A stretch of DNA of 64,000 nt, taken from NCBI GenBank assembly GCA_033439685.1, contig JAUEDM010000011.1, forward strand, positions 122,262 to 186,261, in the 5' to 3' direction. Shown one piece after another: positions 23,206 through 34,173 of this stretch. Position 1 is the stretch's first letter. Each line of letters begins with the position of its first letter. The notes below the pieces were generated by a model that was not told the origin of the DNA, made no database searches, and saw nothing but the letters and a program-made list of their open reading frames with translations. Source of the stretch: Apodospora peruviana (Eukaryota > Ascomycota > Sordariomycetes > Sordariales > Lasiosphaeriaceae). A program made the position numbers and the translations under genes.

Positions 23206-24240
23206 GAGCTGTGTCAGGTCTGCCATCGTAGGGACATTCCTTACAGTGGCCAAAAGCGTGGCGGAAGGAGAGACCCATATTGCAACAGCGCAAGACCGTT
23301 ACTGGAGACGAGCCGTGAAGATGTGGACAGACATCCACACCCTTCCCGATACCAACCCGCTTCGCAGAAACACGTCTCGAATGCAAAAGTTCAGGAGACA
23401 GCACCGCTAGCCACTCTACCAGGTGGCAGATGCTCTCAAGAAGATGGAGATGGAGAGCTTGGAAACCATCAACTCGGTTACCCTTGCACCGTGGGAGAAG
23501 CGGGTAGAGACTAATGCCGATGAAGCAGCAGACAGGCAGATGGATGAGGATGGGGCGGTGCGTATCGCCATAAGCAGCTCAGCGCGGAAAAAACTAGTGG
23601 GGATTAATGGAGCAATTCAGATACAGACCAGGAGATACAGACCAGGAGATACAGACCAGGGAGCTGGCTGCGATGGAACAGGCGCTTGGCCTGTTGCCGA
23701 AGCTGAGGTTTCGCAACATTGTGTTGCAGTCCAGGAACAAAGCGGCGATGCTCACCGGAGGAAGCCCCAGCAACAGGTCCCCAGAGTTCGGTCCACCACT
23801 CTCAACAACGCACGATCGAAACTAAAGACTAAGAGATGTCTTCCAGAAAAGGTCGGGAAACACTCGAAGCGGGTTGACGCAGCACTACCAGGGAATGACA
23901 CGAAAGAGGTCTATGACCAATTGTCGTGGAAGGAAGCAAGCATACCTTGCTCAACTGAGAACGGGCATGGCAAGATTGAACTCCTATCTGTTCCGAATTG
24001 CGGCTGCATCAACAGATCAATGCGCATGCGGACAAGCGGCCGAGACCGTGGAACATTTACTTTTCCGATGCACAAAGTGCACGTCTCATCGCACAGAAAT
24101 GCTTCAGTGTACCGATACCCTTCGTAGCAACAATTCTATCTTGGGGGAAAGTCGCCATCAGATGATGACAAGTGGACCTCGAACATGAGAGCCGTTCGCG
24201 CAACGATACGATTTGCGCTGGCCACAGGCCGACTTTGAAA
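23206..24240 (+). mobile_element. LINE C-terminal RT fragment (divergent Tad-like copy)
   Basis: The plus frame reads GTFLTVAKSVAEGETHIATA and AVKMWTDIHTLPDTNPLRR near 23230-23360. This corresponds to GAFRTVAMAVAEAEASI and LWINTHTLPG in the LINE at 5200. The final portion has LRTGMARLNSYLFRIAAAS and CACGQAAETVEHLLFRCTKC (about 23950-24080), the family's C-terminal Cys/His element. A 14-bp unit (GATACAGACCAGGA) is repeated three times at 23620-23661. Multiple frame changes. It diverges from family 1 enough to be a separate subfamily. Confidence 0.65.
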
Positions 24241-24401
24241 TCCTCATAAAATCAACGAATCCAATGTGCATCGCTTCTGACAATGGCACGTGACAAGGAT
24301 AGATAGGGGAGATAACCCTTTTAGAGAACCTCTTGAAGGGTGGTGGGGTGGCATCGATAGCAACTTGCTCCTACAAGTCTCTTCCCAACATTTCCCTGGG
24401 C

Positions 24402-24446
24402 ACGGACCACAACCCGAGTCACTCTGGTTGTGGCCCGTGCGTACAT
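24402..24446. repeat. Hairpin repeat, copy 2
   Basis: GCACGGACCACAACCC - GAGTCACTCT - GGTTGTGGCCCGTGC forms an almost perfect hairpin. It is an inverted relative of 16738-16782. It lies in the gap between two LINE fragments (24241-24479), which has no other recognised content. Confidence 0.5.
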
Positions 24447-24479
24447 GCCCCTTAAAAACATCACGTATATAGCATGAAC

Positions 24480-24928
24480 AATGCTGCAATGTACAACAAC
24501 AAGACGGGGGAGTCTCTCGTTCTATCTGGGAGGAAAAGCGCCATCGGACCCCAAGAAATGGTCGCCAGACATGAAGGCAGTTCGGGCAACAATCAAGTAT
24601 GCCATGTCAACGGGATGACTGGATTTGGACGCACAAGAGAATAAATGCATCGCAGTAAGAGAACTTGACCGAGGGGCCCACATAGCCTCAACCAGCAGAT
24701 CCTGCTTTAGCTGCTGAAGATAGGACGCTGAAAACTTGGAGAATATAACCTCCCAAGCGATCTGCTAATAACACGACAAGAGGCATCGGGTGGTCTAAAG
24801 ATGAAAAAGTAGAGGGCTTGGACGAGGTAATGGGTAGAAGCATATGAACCAAATGTTGTTAGCGTGCATAGGCCCTTTAGGCTTAGTGCCTCCAAGCGAA
24901 ATAAATTCCATCCATCCATCCATCCAGT
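24480..24928 (+). mobile_element. 5'-truncated LINE copy (family 1 3' end)
   Basis: Begins abruptly at ATGCTGCAATGTACAACAAC and runs colinear, at roughly 90 percent identity by eye, with 6559-7000. It includes the GGCATCGGGT segment and the terminal GCATAGGCCCTTTAGG, then CGAAATAAATTCC and four TCCA units. A small deletion and several substitutions break the former reading frame. Same family as 5200-7003. Confidence 0.8.
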
Positions 24929-24967
24929 GCTCTCTTTTTCACCGCAACCCCGCCTCTGTTCAGATTT

Positions 24968-25179
24968 TATCACGGCTCAACCTTGTATTAGCTCTTTTAT
25001 TGATGTGGTTGCACAACCAACCCAAGGACCCTGGCTAGCAAGCCGCCCTTAAATAGGGACTGGTTGGTTCGTGCACAGCGCTAGTACCCAATCAAGTCCT
25101 GTGGTGTCGTCCAGGCCACCATCAGCCTGCCAGAGCATCTGACAGCTGTCAACGGCTGTTACGGTCTAGTTCCGTGACA
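24968..25179. mobile_element. Solo LTR, family A, copy 2
   Basis: Starts TATCACGG (degenerate TGTCACGG) and ends CCGTGACA. It is flanked by an exact 5-bp target duplication, GATTT (24963-24967 and 25180-25184). It is a close relative of 8200-8419. The TATA-like TTAAATAGGG replaces TTATATAGGG of copy 1. It sits directly downstream of a LINE tail. Confidence 0.75.
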
Positions 25180-25650
25180 GATTTGAACCACCTCCGCTCA
25201 CACTTCGTTAATAAACTTAAGATTATTCCGACTTACTCCGGCAAAACTTCAGCTGTCCCACTAGAGATGTTCTACGCTTGTTGGTTATGTCACGACCCAG
25301 GTCATAACCCAAGAATGGAGCACGGATCACGACGGGCTGCGAGTTCTGACCAACCAGGGGTAGCAAGCATCAGTACTTCGGCTTTGACAGCCCCTACCAT
25401 GTAACGTATGCATGATTAGTAATAAGGTCGGGCCCAGGTTTTGGGTTTGTTTTGACGGTCGGAAGCCGTAGTTTCTAATTCGAAGAATAGAACCACCATC
25501 ACCGCCACCATCACCGCCACCATTCAGCTTGCCCCTCATTTCCAGCCAATTAATACCTGGCGGCTCTGAGGAAGACTCCTCTTGGTAATGTTGGTGCCCA
25601 ACCTCCACCCGAACCAGGTGAACGGAGGACAAACCTAACTCAACTTTTCT
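25180..25650. other. Intergenic, 5' flank of the BTB-like gene
   Basis: No gene. Contains an imperfect ACCACCATCACCGCC-type repeat (about 25490-25530). It presumably holds the promoter of the BTB-like gene; no element was identified. Confidence 0.4.
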
Positions 25651-26759
25651 GTGCTTCTGGTGAATCCATCGTCGCCCATGTATGGATACTCCACCAGAAA
25701 TATGTCTTTCAATTTCGGGACGGTCTCCAGTCCTAGTGACGCAATTCTTACGCTCAACAGCCCGAACGCCCCATTTGCTGCGTGGGACAACCCGCAATAC
25801 ACGACAAGCGACAATGACCCAGTCACATTCCTGGTCGTCGCACAAAATTTGATCCAAACATCCTGCGTCTTCAAAGCGGCTTTGACCGGACCATGGAAAG
25901 AAGGAGTGGTAACTGAAGATGGCGTCAAGAATCTCGAAGCTGAAGGTTGGGATTCCGAGGCCATGCGTATCGTCTTGAGTGCGATACATCACCGCACTAA
26001 AGACATTCCGCGCAGAGTTACACTAGAGATGCTCTGCAAGATTGCCGTTCTTGTCGACTACTACGAACTTCACGATAGTCTGTTTTTCTTTCTCCACCTG
26101 TGGATCAACGATTTGCAGTCTCCCCTCCCCAAAGTACACGGCAGAGATTTGATTCTTTGGATATGTATCACCTCAATCTTCACTAGTGCCACGATCCATG
26201 AAGCGGTTACAAGTGTCGCTATTTCGCATTGCCCAGGAGAGTTTCGGACACTTGACTTACCTATCCCGGGACGGGTGGAAAGTAAGTATCTGGTACCAAT
26301 GCACCAGCTCCGTTCTCTTGGCTAACAGTGCTCGTAGATCTTATCAATACGCGAAGAGAAGCAGCCCTAAGTCAGCTTATTGCTTCACTGAATGATATTA
26401 AGGGCAAGCTTCTTGAAGATACGAGCCGTTGCTCCTTTGAGTGTCGTTCAGCTCATCTTGGTGCCCTCATCATACATATGCATGATGAGAGGCTTCTCGA
26501 TGGTGCTATTGAGCCGCCATTCGAAGGTCGTAGCGTTGCGGACACAGTCAAAAGGATACGGGCAATGCGGTCTCCGAGCAAGGATTGGCACGTGCAAACC
26601 AGCACCGATAGCTTATGTGAGCTATCACTAAGAAGTGTGACGGAGACTGCTCTGAAGGCTATCGATGCCATCCAGGGCTTGGAGCTTGACGACGTTGATG
26701 ATTATTTGGTCATCAACTCCACGAAGAAAGGCAAAAGGGGCAAGGGCAGAAATTGTTAA
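25651..26759 (+). CDS. BTB/POZ-like domain protein, two exons
   Basis: Exons 25651-26281 and 26338-26759 are joined by a 56-bp intron (GTAAGT...GCTAAC...CGTAG). The spliced frame gives 350 aa; an internal Met at MSFNFGTV may be the true start. The N-terminal half has the fungal BTB-like pattern: FLVVAQNLIQTSCVFKAALT after a strand-rich start, then a helix pair with MRIVLSAIHHRTKDIPRRVTLEMLCKIAVLVDYYEL (spread over about residues 110-145). The C-terminal half is helical and ends in a Lys/Gly/Arg-rich tail. Such proteins are abundant, mostly uncharacterised, in ascomycetes; some are cullin-3 adaptors. Frame and splice sites are clean, so it is probably intact. Confidence 0.65.
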
Positions 26760-27992
26760 AAAGGACTAACTAGTATTCAGGTGACAGAATACTCGGAAAA
26801 TTTACTCTTCTAAACTTGGCTTAGTGCGCCTAGAAAATGAATACCCAGACACATCCGTCGCATTTGCACTGACGAGCGTAGAAATGCCATTGAGTTATGA
26901 GCATCGGAGCCGATAGCAGAGGGCTGAGTTGCCTGTGATGTACGTCAGGGGTAGAGCTTTGATAAAGAACAGTGAGAGGAGTTCAAGGCCGATGAAAGCA
27001 ACAAGTAGCCATCAATACAATACAATGAAACAACCGAATTGGCACCCTCGCGTCGCATTTTTTACCCAGTCACACTCGTGTCATGGCGAGGCAACCGAGG
27101 ATGGCCTGATCCAGTTCTGGTCGCACATGAGCCTGATGAGTGACCCTCTTCGGCAGCGGAGGCATTACGTAGACCAGAGACGACGCAGCCACGCCGAGCG
27201 GAATTTTCTACCCGTGGTTGTGACAAGATAATGGATCCAAATCCCTGAGAGGGACCGTTACGTGCGTCCGAGTTTGGTCTTGCAAGAAACACCGGGGCTC
27301 TGTGATGGAACCGCTTTTCATGATGCTGGACGTTTGTTGACAATGTGGCGTATCAAGTCACGGCACCCGTCCCGAATCAACCAATTATCGTTCCTCAGTC
27401 CGGTGATCTCCCGGCCGCTGGCGACGTGGAAGTTCAGCCCCAGTCCAGTGAGTCTTGGTTACCATCAGCCTCTTTCCTTTGTGCAACGATTGTATCCCTG
27501 AAGCGCGAGACAAACTCGGTGCGGTTGCCAGGGCTCCCGTAGTTTGTCCGGCTTGTCCGCCAGCTCGCGTCGTAAGTCACCGCCTACCTAATTCAACGAT
27601 CCAGCTCACCGCCCGCCACTCACTGCCATTTATGGCTTAAAATCTAGTGGTATCTGTCAGGGCCACTTGCCCCAGTCTTCAGTCATTCCAAGACACCGCA
27701 AGCGTTTCTTCCTAGTTAAAACCCAGACACTGAGTGTTAGGAGGATGAAACGACCAAGACGGTGGTAAAATGGATAATTGATTAGGCATACGGTGAGCTT
27801 GAGCGGCACTGATGATTCAGGCGGTAAGTTAGATCGTTAAATAAGGTAGACAAGTTAGGTCACTCTAAATGGTAAGTCACGCCAATTTGGAAGGCGGTCA
27901 GTAGGTGGACTACCGAGTCGATTTGGAAACAAGTGGTAGTTAGTTGTACATATAAAGATGGAAGAAATGATGGTAAAATTAGGTAGGGCGGT
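26760..27992. other. No gene recognised
   Basis: Frames of 60-105 codons on both strands lack motifs. A plus frame at 27345-27540 (QVTAPVPNQPIIVPQSGDLP) has protein-like composition and may be a scrap of a lost gene. Confidence 0.4.
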
Positions 27993-28380
27993 GTGAGCCG
28001 AGTTTACGAGGGCGGTAAGCCAGATTGCCCTAACGAGCGCGGCGCGTACCGGCTCGGCACGACGCTCTCGGCCGCGGCCAAGGCGGGCAGCATAGTGATG
28101 CTGCGGAAGCTGTTGGATGCAGGCTATAAGCCTGTTATCGACCAGCCGAAGTGCGGCGATAACCACACGCTGAGATGTGCTGTGAAGCTGGAGCATACCC
28201 CCCCATGGTGGTGAGTTGTTGCTCGACATGGGTGTCGGGTCGGAAGGCGGGCGGGTCAGGGCCATGAAGATGGCCGAGGGTATGGGGCTAAAGTCTATGG
28301 TTGAGCTCTTGAATTCGAGGGCCCCGGATAATGAGGGGTGCGGAGGAATTGCGGATGTCATGACTTTGTATGGTGGTTGA
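27993..28380 (+). pseudogene. Ankyrin-repeat protein remnant
   Basis: The first frame reads LGTTLSAAAKAGSIVMLRKLLDAGYKP (about 28040-28130), an ankyrin-repeat core. After a C-run (28199-28205) the sensible frame shifts to GELLLDMGVGSEGGRVRAMK and MAEGMGLKSMVELLNSRAP, ending at TGA 28378-28380. One and a half repeats and a C-terminal tail remain. The homopolymer frameshift and missing N-terminus mark it as a remnant. Confidence 0.55.
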
Positions 28381-28389
28381 TCATTGATC

Positions 28390-29587
28390 TGAGTCTGGAA
28401 TTAGGAGTTCGGAATTGGGAGTTCGCTTTGAAGGAGACGGCGGTGCACCTGTGCCTTGATCGTGTTGTGCGAGGGACAAAGGGACATTGTCACGCTTGAT
28501 CATTCTATCTGTAGCGCTTTTGAGTGGGATCTTTGGCGCTGCTACCTTTCGTGGGTGTGTTGTGTTCCTGTATGCTATCAACCTAGTCAAATCTATCGTC
28601 TCCCGCTGCTGCGCTTCCCAAGCCTCTTTCCACACCTTGCCGATACCATTCCGGTAGGCAATCCCGTCAACCCACTCGATCCAAAGTACGTTGTAGTATT
28701 CATACCATTTGCCGACTTTTGGCTTGACATCCGGACTGACTTTTACTCAGTCCGGTCACCAGAATCTGGAGACCTTCGTCCGGTTGAAGACCTCGTGCGT
28801 CGAGAAGCTCGGCAAAGCGCTTCGGCTTGTCCCGCCGGCAAAGATAAAGCCAACATCTCTTCGTTGTGCAGGAAATGAATGGAGCGAAGACCATGGCCGG
28901 TGTCACACTACTGGCCTCGTGCGCATCTCCAACTGACCATGGATACCAGAATTCGCTGGTCGGTTCGAAATCGTGTTTGTAGAACCACTGGGGATTTGGT
29001 GCAAGAAGTTCGATGCTGCAGAAGGGAGAATTCTCGTTCTATGAATTATAGTTACTGACCGAGATGTGATGCCGAGTCCATCCCGGGGGGGATTGCTGGT
29101 TGTCGGTGGCAAGGTAGTTCTCCCTGCCTTCGTGCCACATATTGCGTATGGGTACCTCGGGTCCCTTTGCGGTCATTTGGTACTTCCATTCGCAGATGGA
29201 AGTAACCCCAGCTCCACCTATGCGACGTTGAGGGTATTTCATCCGCTCTGCTGCCTCGGTCCACATATCTCGGTCTAATTTGCCTTGCCACCCTGCCCCA
29301 ACTCCAGCCTGGAAGGCAATCCTGACTTTGGGTGAGAAGTGAAACTCGCCGTGATAGAGGCTCGGCACCCCTTCAGAGCAATGCGATGTCGAGGAAGCAA
29401 GCAGGGAGACCTGCGATGAAGGGCACCAGAAAGCAGGGGCGAAGCGCGGTGGCGATACCGCCGAAGGAATTGAGAGCGTCTTCCGAAAAAGTGAAGCGGC
29501 GTTGGTTATAGTATCTAAGTAGATCCACCAGTCCAGCGATATCCGGAATAGCTCGGGAAACATGTCCTGTCTCGCAGTGACAAACAT
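28390..29587 (-). pseudogene. Hypothetical fungal protein, decayed
   Basis: Minus-strand blocks in order are MFVTARQDMFPELFRISLDW (from 29587), FSPKVRIAFQAGVGAGWQGK, SICEWKYQMTAKG, a GTAACT intron near 29042, IELLAPNPQWFYKHDFEPTS with EFWYPWSVGDAHEAS, TPAMVFAPFISCTTKRCWLY, and finally WYEYYNVLWIEWVDGIAYRN then GKVWKEAWEAQQRETIDL. The last block is a C-terminal signature I have seen in many uncharacterised mould proteins. Frame changes near 28740-28760 break the gene. Function unknown. Confidence 0.5.
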
Positions 29588-30048
29588 GGCGGTAGTTGGG
29601 AATCTGTAACTGATTCAGTTTGGAGACTCGAGGTAACTGTCTATCCTCTTCGTAGAGATGAGTAAGCCAGCACCCCCAGCAGACACAGTCTGCTTGGAAT
29701 ATGAGCTTCCGTCTTGAGAATAGGTCCTCTTGGTACGTCCAACCTCTAGTCTGTCAGATATCACCCGCCCAAGTTTGTGAACATTTTTGGTTGTATGCTC
29801 GCGGTTGAGAGACGCCTCTCAGCCCCCTCAACCCATAATTGGCGTCGGTGCCTTGGGCAGCCACTATGGTGACAAACACATTGAGAGAATAACATCACAT
29901 CCCTCTTTGTTCCTGGTTGAATATAATGCAAATTATGTAGTGGAAATGTTTTGTGGAAAATTTCAAGATCATCTGACAGACCTCACATTTGCCCTAGATC
30001 ACATCATCATAGGGTTAGCAATCGTTATACTTTCATCAGGAGCGACGT
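29588..30048. other. No gene recognised
   Basis: Only short motif-free frames. It separates two decayed genes. Confidence 0.4.
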
Positions 30049-30734
30049 GTGTTGACTGGTATCAGGAGAACTTGCCCTATTCTTCGTTATCCTATCGAGT
30101 TCAAGATGTACGTGCACAAGAAGCCCAATCGATCCACCGCGAAAGAAGCAGAAGGATCGGGTCGACATATGTTTCATCGTCAGGACGATGGCCGAGCGTG
30201 GGGTTACCACGCACCCGACTCAGGTCCCCAGCGTCGACGAGATCACGATCCGTGAGATGAAGATCAATTATGATGACGAGGGGAAACACTGGAACATGAT
30301 TGGGCTGTGGCCGTGGGATGCTTCTGGTCGGCCGGTCTCGTCCAACAGCGAGCGCAGCAGGGAAAGCGGTCGTCAAGGGCAGCCTGGACCGTCTGGGACA
30401 CGACGAACGCCGCCGCCGCCGCCGCCGCAGCAGCAGCAGTACCAGTACCAGCACAGTAATACCAGCAGTACCAGTACCAGCACAGTAATACCAGCAGTAC
30501 CCGGCCTATGGTAACCAAGTGGGGCCCGGGCCATCATCGTTATATTATGGAGGAGGGGGAGCTTCGGTGGCGGCACCACGACCACGACCACCGCCACAAC
30601 ATGACACAGCATCGATCTCAATCTCTCGGACGGTGACTCCAAGTGTGGTGAGGGCGGCTGGCAAAGCCGCCGGAATGGGAGCGGAGAAAATCGGGGCCTG
30701 CGCCTGGTCCGACACCCCTGAGCCGACGTGGTAA
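30049..30734 (+). pseudogene. Hypothetical protein remnant with Pro/Gln/Tyr repeats
   Basis: Frames in succession give EFKMYVHKKPNRSTAKEAEG, then SVDEITIREMKINYDDEGKH with WNMIGLWPWDASGRP, then a six-Pro and four-Gln run. A third frame gives YPAYGNQVGPGPSSLYYGGG, then HDTASISISRTVTPSVVRAA, ending at TAA 30732-30734. A 29-bp direct duplication (unit starting TACCAGTACCAGCACAG, about 30439-30496) lies where the frame changes; 29 is not a multiple of three, so it shifts the frame. No family recognised. Confidence 0.4.
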
Positions 30735-31267
30735 GGGGAGTATATGATGGTGATGGAAGTTAGGGGTTTGTTGTTGTTGACCATTTTGACGGAGGTTTTG
30801 GAAGGGTATGGGTGGGTGGTGGCGGGTGGTGAGGACGATGACTGGACGTTAAAGTGATTTAATTGGACTCTTGAAGATGTCACTGGGAGGGTGGGTGTTT
30901 GACTCCTTCGGACAGGGGCTACCTGGAACTGGATTGGCCCTGGACTTGTTAGGTCGGAACGCTGATGAGTGTATCAGCTGTCGTTTGGGCAGCATTTGCC
31001 ATTTCGGATCCCGAACCGGAGATCTCTACCCCCTCCAATTACTTACTATAGCGGAAACTTCATTTGTCACACTGCTCCCATGTTTGACAAGGCATTCGTA
31101 TGAACTGTTTTTTTAATGACGACATGGCAGAAGCGATGTTTTGGATTGTTATACAAACTCAGATCAACCGAAAAGGAGAGTTTCTAGGGCATGTTGCTTT
31201 CGATGCATATGAGATATCCCAAATCGACTTCCTAGACCCTGCTATTCACATGCTGCTTTTTTTTTTT

Positions 31268-31298
<31 letters not shown>

Positions 31299-31314
31299 TA
31301 ACATGTCCATCGTA
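30735..31314. other. No gene; T21-G21 homopolymer junction
   Basis: Mostly featureless. At 31257-31277 there are 21 T followed directly by 21 G (31278-31298). Confidence 0.6.
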
Positions 31315-32085
31315 CTAGTATACACCACCGGTATTTTCAAATCCAAACTTGAATGAGTGGGGGGGAGGGTTGGAGACATGGAAGCTGTCTGTCGTCCTCC
31401 CAACGGTACTGTTGGAGGTTTGGCTGCTGGTGGGTTTCATTTCAACAAATGGATGGTGCGTTGCCGAGTCAGTATGTCTAGCATGCCCAGGCCAAGCTCC
31501 CATTTGCCCGGAATTCATCGCCAGTGATGAAGAGCTCTTCTTGGAGCCCAGACCGATTGTACTAAGCGTGTAGTCCCAAAGACGGGATAGAGAATATCTG
31601 GTCGACTCAGGGAGGTGACGGTGGAGGAAGGCTGGCAGGAACATCAGGCAGGAGCAAATGATGCCAATGTTTACTTCGAGAGTTCTGTTGTTTTATTCCC
31701 TCCGTCAGTTTTTGGATATCTTTCTATAGCGGCGGCGAGTGTGCGACGAAAGAAATGGAAAGTAACGTACGCCCAGATAGCAATGCTGGAGATGTTCCAG
31801 GTGCGGTCGGGGTTGGCGTACAGGATTTGGGTCATTGCCATCCTAACTATGCTCGCAATGCACGCGCTGTGTATTGTTTATTAGAACAAAGCCGTCCCTC
31901 TGAAGCGTTTAAATCTGATCGTGGCTGGCTGCGACTTACAAGGCACCAAGTCCGAACACGGCCATAACCCTCAGTTTCTTGTTGAAGGGCATGTTCATAC
32001 GCGATAAAATCGGTACGGGGATAACGAGAACAATGAGATCAGTCAAGGTGTTAGTACCTCCGGAGAACCCAAGGAAGGACGCCGG
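31315..32085 (-). pseudogene. Rhodopsin-domain fungal membrane protein, 5'-truncated
   Basis: The minus strand shows NTLTDLIVLVIPVPILSRMN and KLRVMAVFGLGAL (transmembrane helices 5 and 6, about 32060-31936), a GTAAGT intron, CIASIVRMAMTQILYANPDR then TWNISSIAIWA (helix 7 region, about 31865-31770), a GTACGT intron, and IGIICSCLMFLPAFLHRHLP with a Ser/His-rich C-tail ending at 31315. TD..VL..P.P.L..L and D.TW......W....E.N.GIIC.C are the signature of the fungal rhodopsin-domain family (integral membrane, unknown ligand). The first four helices are missing: upstream of about 32090 sequence from another gene begins. Confidence 0.75.
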
Positions 32086-32105
32086 TTGGTAAGCATTTCC
32101 CCGGG

Positions 32106-32534
32106 ATGGTGGAATCCCAGGTGCGCACACCGCCTGCAAACGTCACGCGCAATTACGTCAACTTCAAGACGGGTAACGTGTTTCTGGCTACCGAGCTCGC
32201 ACGCCGAGAGCCAGCGATCATCAGCGTTGCCCTCAACCCTGGCGCCGCCTCGACGAACCTCTTCAGACACACCCCTATGACGAAATACCTCGCCTGGCCG
32301 CTGCTCCACTCCGCGAGACTGGCAGCCCTGACGGAATTGTACGCCGGCTTGTCGGGAGACATTACATCTGAAAAGAACGGATGCTATGTTGTGCCCTGGG
32401 GTAGAATCGCTGATAGCGGTGGCGGTTTGAGGAAAGACTTAGTTGACGCGACGAAGCTGGTCGAGGATGGCGGGACCGGGCAGGCAGCAAAGCTTTGGGA
32501 CTGGTGCACTGAGATGACCAAGGAGTTTCAGTGA
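32106..32534 (+). pseudogene. Short-chain dehydrogenase C-terminal half
   Basis: The frame from 32106 reads NYVNFKTGNVFLATELARRE, then ISVALNPGAASTNLFRH, then YLAWPLLHSARLAALTELYA and GLSGDITSEKNGCYVVPWGR, ending at TGA. NPG..STNL and the region around YVNFKTGN..LA.E match the substrate-loop half of fungal short-chain dehydrogenases. The N-terminal Rossmann half with GxxxGIG and the catalytic Ser/Tyr is absent. The first Met is fortuitous at the fusion point. A broken gene joined head-to-head with the rhodopsin-domain remnant. Confidence 0.7.
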
Positions 32535-33314
32535 CTGACTTCACTTTTCGGGCAATGTCATGATGCTTTTTTAACACGCCATTGAACGTGATGGATCAGA
32601 CGGAAAACAAGATGATTGTGTATTCGGGCTCGGGGAAAGTACCTGCGTCCGGGGATGGCCGTGTCTCTCGCCAAGGATATCTACGTCGTAAATAGTGCAC
32701 GAGAAAGGTACCACGCAGAGTCAGACACTAGGTCCAATCATGTTAGGGTTGAGCCAGAGGGTGATGGATGACACGCTGGCTCGGAACGACCAGGAGTTGG
32801 TTTTCAGTTCGGATGTCGTTTTGACACGGACGGCAGATGGGAAATGGGAGTTGGCGACCAATTCATCACGAGAGCCCCCAGGGGAGCTGCAAGATTGTAG
32901 AGCACGGGGCTACCTGCTATTGATGTTTAGGAGCAGCTCATGTTTAGCCTCAATGAGTATGAGCAAAATATCCGCTCTTTTTTTTCTTGTACTTTTTCTC
33001 TGTTATAGTTTTACTCGGTGCCAACTATGACTTTAACCAGACCGGTGTAATGTTGTTATATACCTGTCGCCCTGGTGGTTGCCTAGATCATCCAAACGCG
33101 ACTTTGTCGGCACTGCCTGGCGGAGAGACTGTGGAACCGTAGGAAAGTGATCCGAACATGCGAATCACTGATTGCATTCGCCACAGACATGCTGCCGGTG
33201 ATTGTCTTTCCGGCGTTGGGGGCCGTTCCACAACTTCCAGGGCAACAAAGAGGCCTTGGTACACAAGAGATATATAAACGCTTCGTTCCTCGCCACAAGA
33301 TAACTTGAAGTGAT
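32535..33314. other. No gene; retained TATA-like box before the epoxide hydrolase remnant
   Basis: A motif-poor region. A plus frame at 32740-32880 (QRVMDDTLARNDQELVFSSD) may be a scrap of a lost gene. TATATAAA at 33271-33278 lies 37 bp upstream of the epoxide hydrolase start and looks like its former core promoter. Confidence 0.4.
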
Positions 33315-33770
33315 ATGCTTTTCTCCCCAGCCTACCTTTCCCCCTTTTCCATCTCGGCGCCAGACCAAGACCTCGACAATCTCAAGACGCTTCTCCGGCT
33401 TTCCCACATCGCGGACCCACACTGGGAGAACTCGCACAAAGACGGCTTCTTCGGCATCCCACGGGATGTTCTCGTCAACTCGGTCGATTACTGGCAGAAC
33501 GGCTACGACTGGCGAAAGTGGGAGTCTGCCTTGAACTCGTTCCCGCAGCACAAAATCACCATTGCCGATGGCGACGACGGCCAGCTCTACACGATCCACT
33601 TCCTTGAACACGATCCACTTCCTTGTACACGATCCACTTCCTTGCCCTGTTTTCCTCCAAATCTTCTGCCGTTCCTGTCCTCCTCCTGCACGGATGGCCA
33701 GGCTCGGTGCCCGAGTTCCTCCCGCTCCTCCAGCACGTGCGAGCGCAGCCTGCGACGACAACCACTTTAC
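33315..33770 (+). pseudogene. Epoxide hydrolase, N-terminal part, broken by a 19-bp triplication
   Basis: The frame from 33315 gives FSISAPDQDLDNLKTLLRLS, DPHWENSHKDGFFGIPRDVL and NSVDYWQNGYDWRKWESALN, the epoxide hydrolase N-terminal domain. After HFL there are three tandem 19-bp units beginning ACACGATCCACTTCCTTG (about 33590-33646); the two extra copies add 38 nt and shift the frame. In the shifted frame the core continues ALFSSKSSAVPVLLLHGWPG, the HGWPG oxyanion motif, then EFLPLLQHVRAQPATTT. Homology ends at about 33770, before the catalytic Asp. Loss therefore involved both slippage and truncation. Confidence 0.75.
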
Positions 33771-33829
33771 ACGCTACAACGACATACTAGAACGATTTAT
33801 CAGGTTTTATAGTTGTTTATCTGGCGTTT

Positions 33830-34173
33830 AGCTAACGTTATCTATATATCTTGATTACAAAGCATGACACGAAGGGCGCGGTCTACAGACGCAGACAAGG
33901 TACGAACTTCCGCGTAACCGGGACTTTAGCGGATGATGTTAAACCCCTTTAGGGAAAAATGTTTATTCGGGATGCTACCAGATCAATAGTGATTGGATGC
34001 TCTGACGCCGATCTGGAACCTAAGTCCAATGCATATCGCTCGGATGCTTTCTCGGACTCGGGCTAGGGCTACAAGGCGCTATAAAGATTGCTTGAATTCC
34101 ATGTATCCTCGCCGTAAAGAATACTGATTTTCTATCAATCTCAAAAGACACACAACGCGAGAAGTAGGTACAA
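33830..34173. other. No gene recognised
   Basis: Featureless flank between the epoxide hydrolase and dehydrogenase remnants. Confidence 0.4.
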
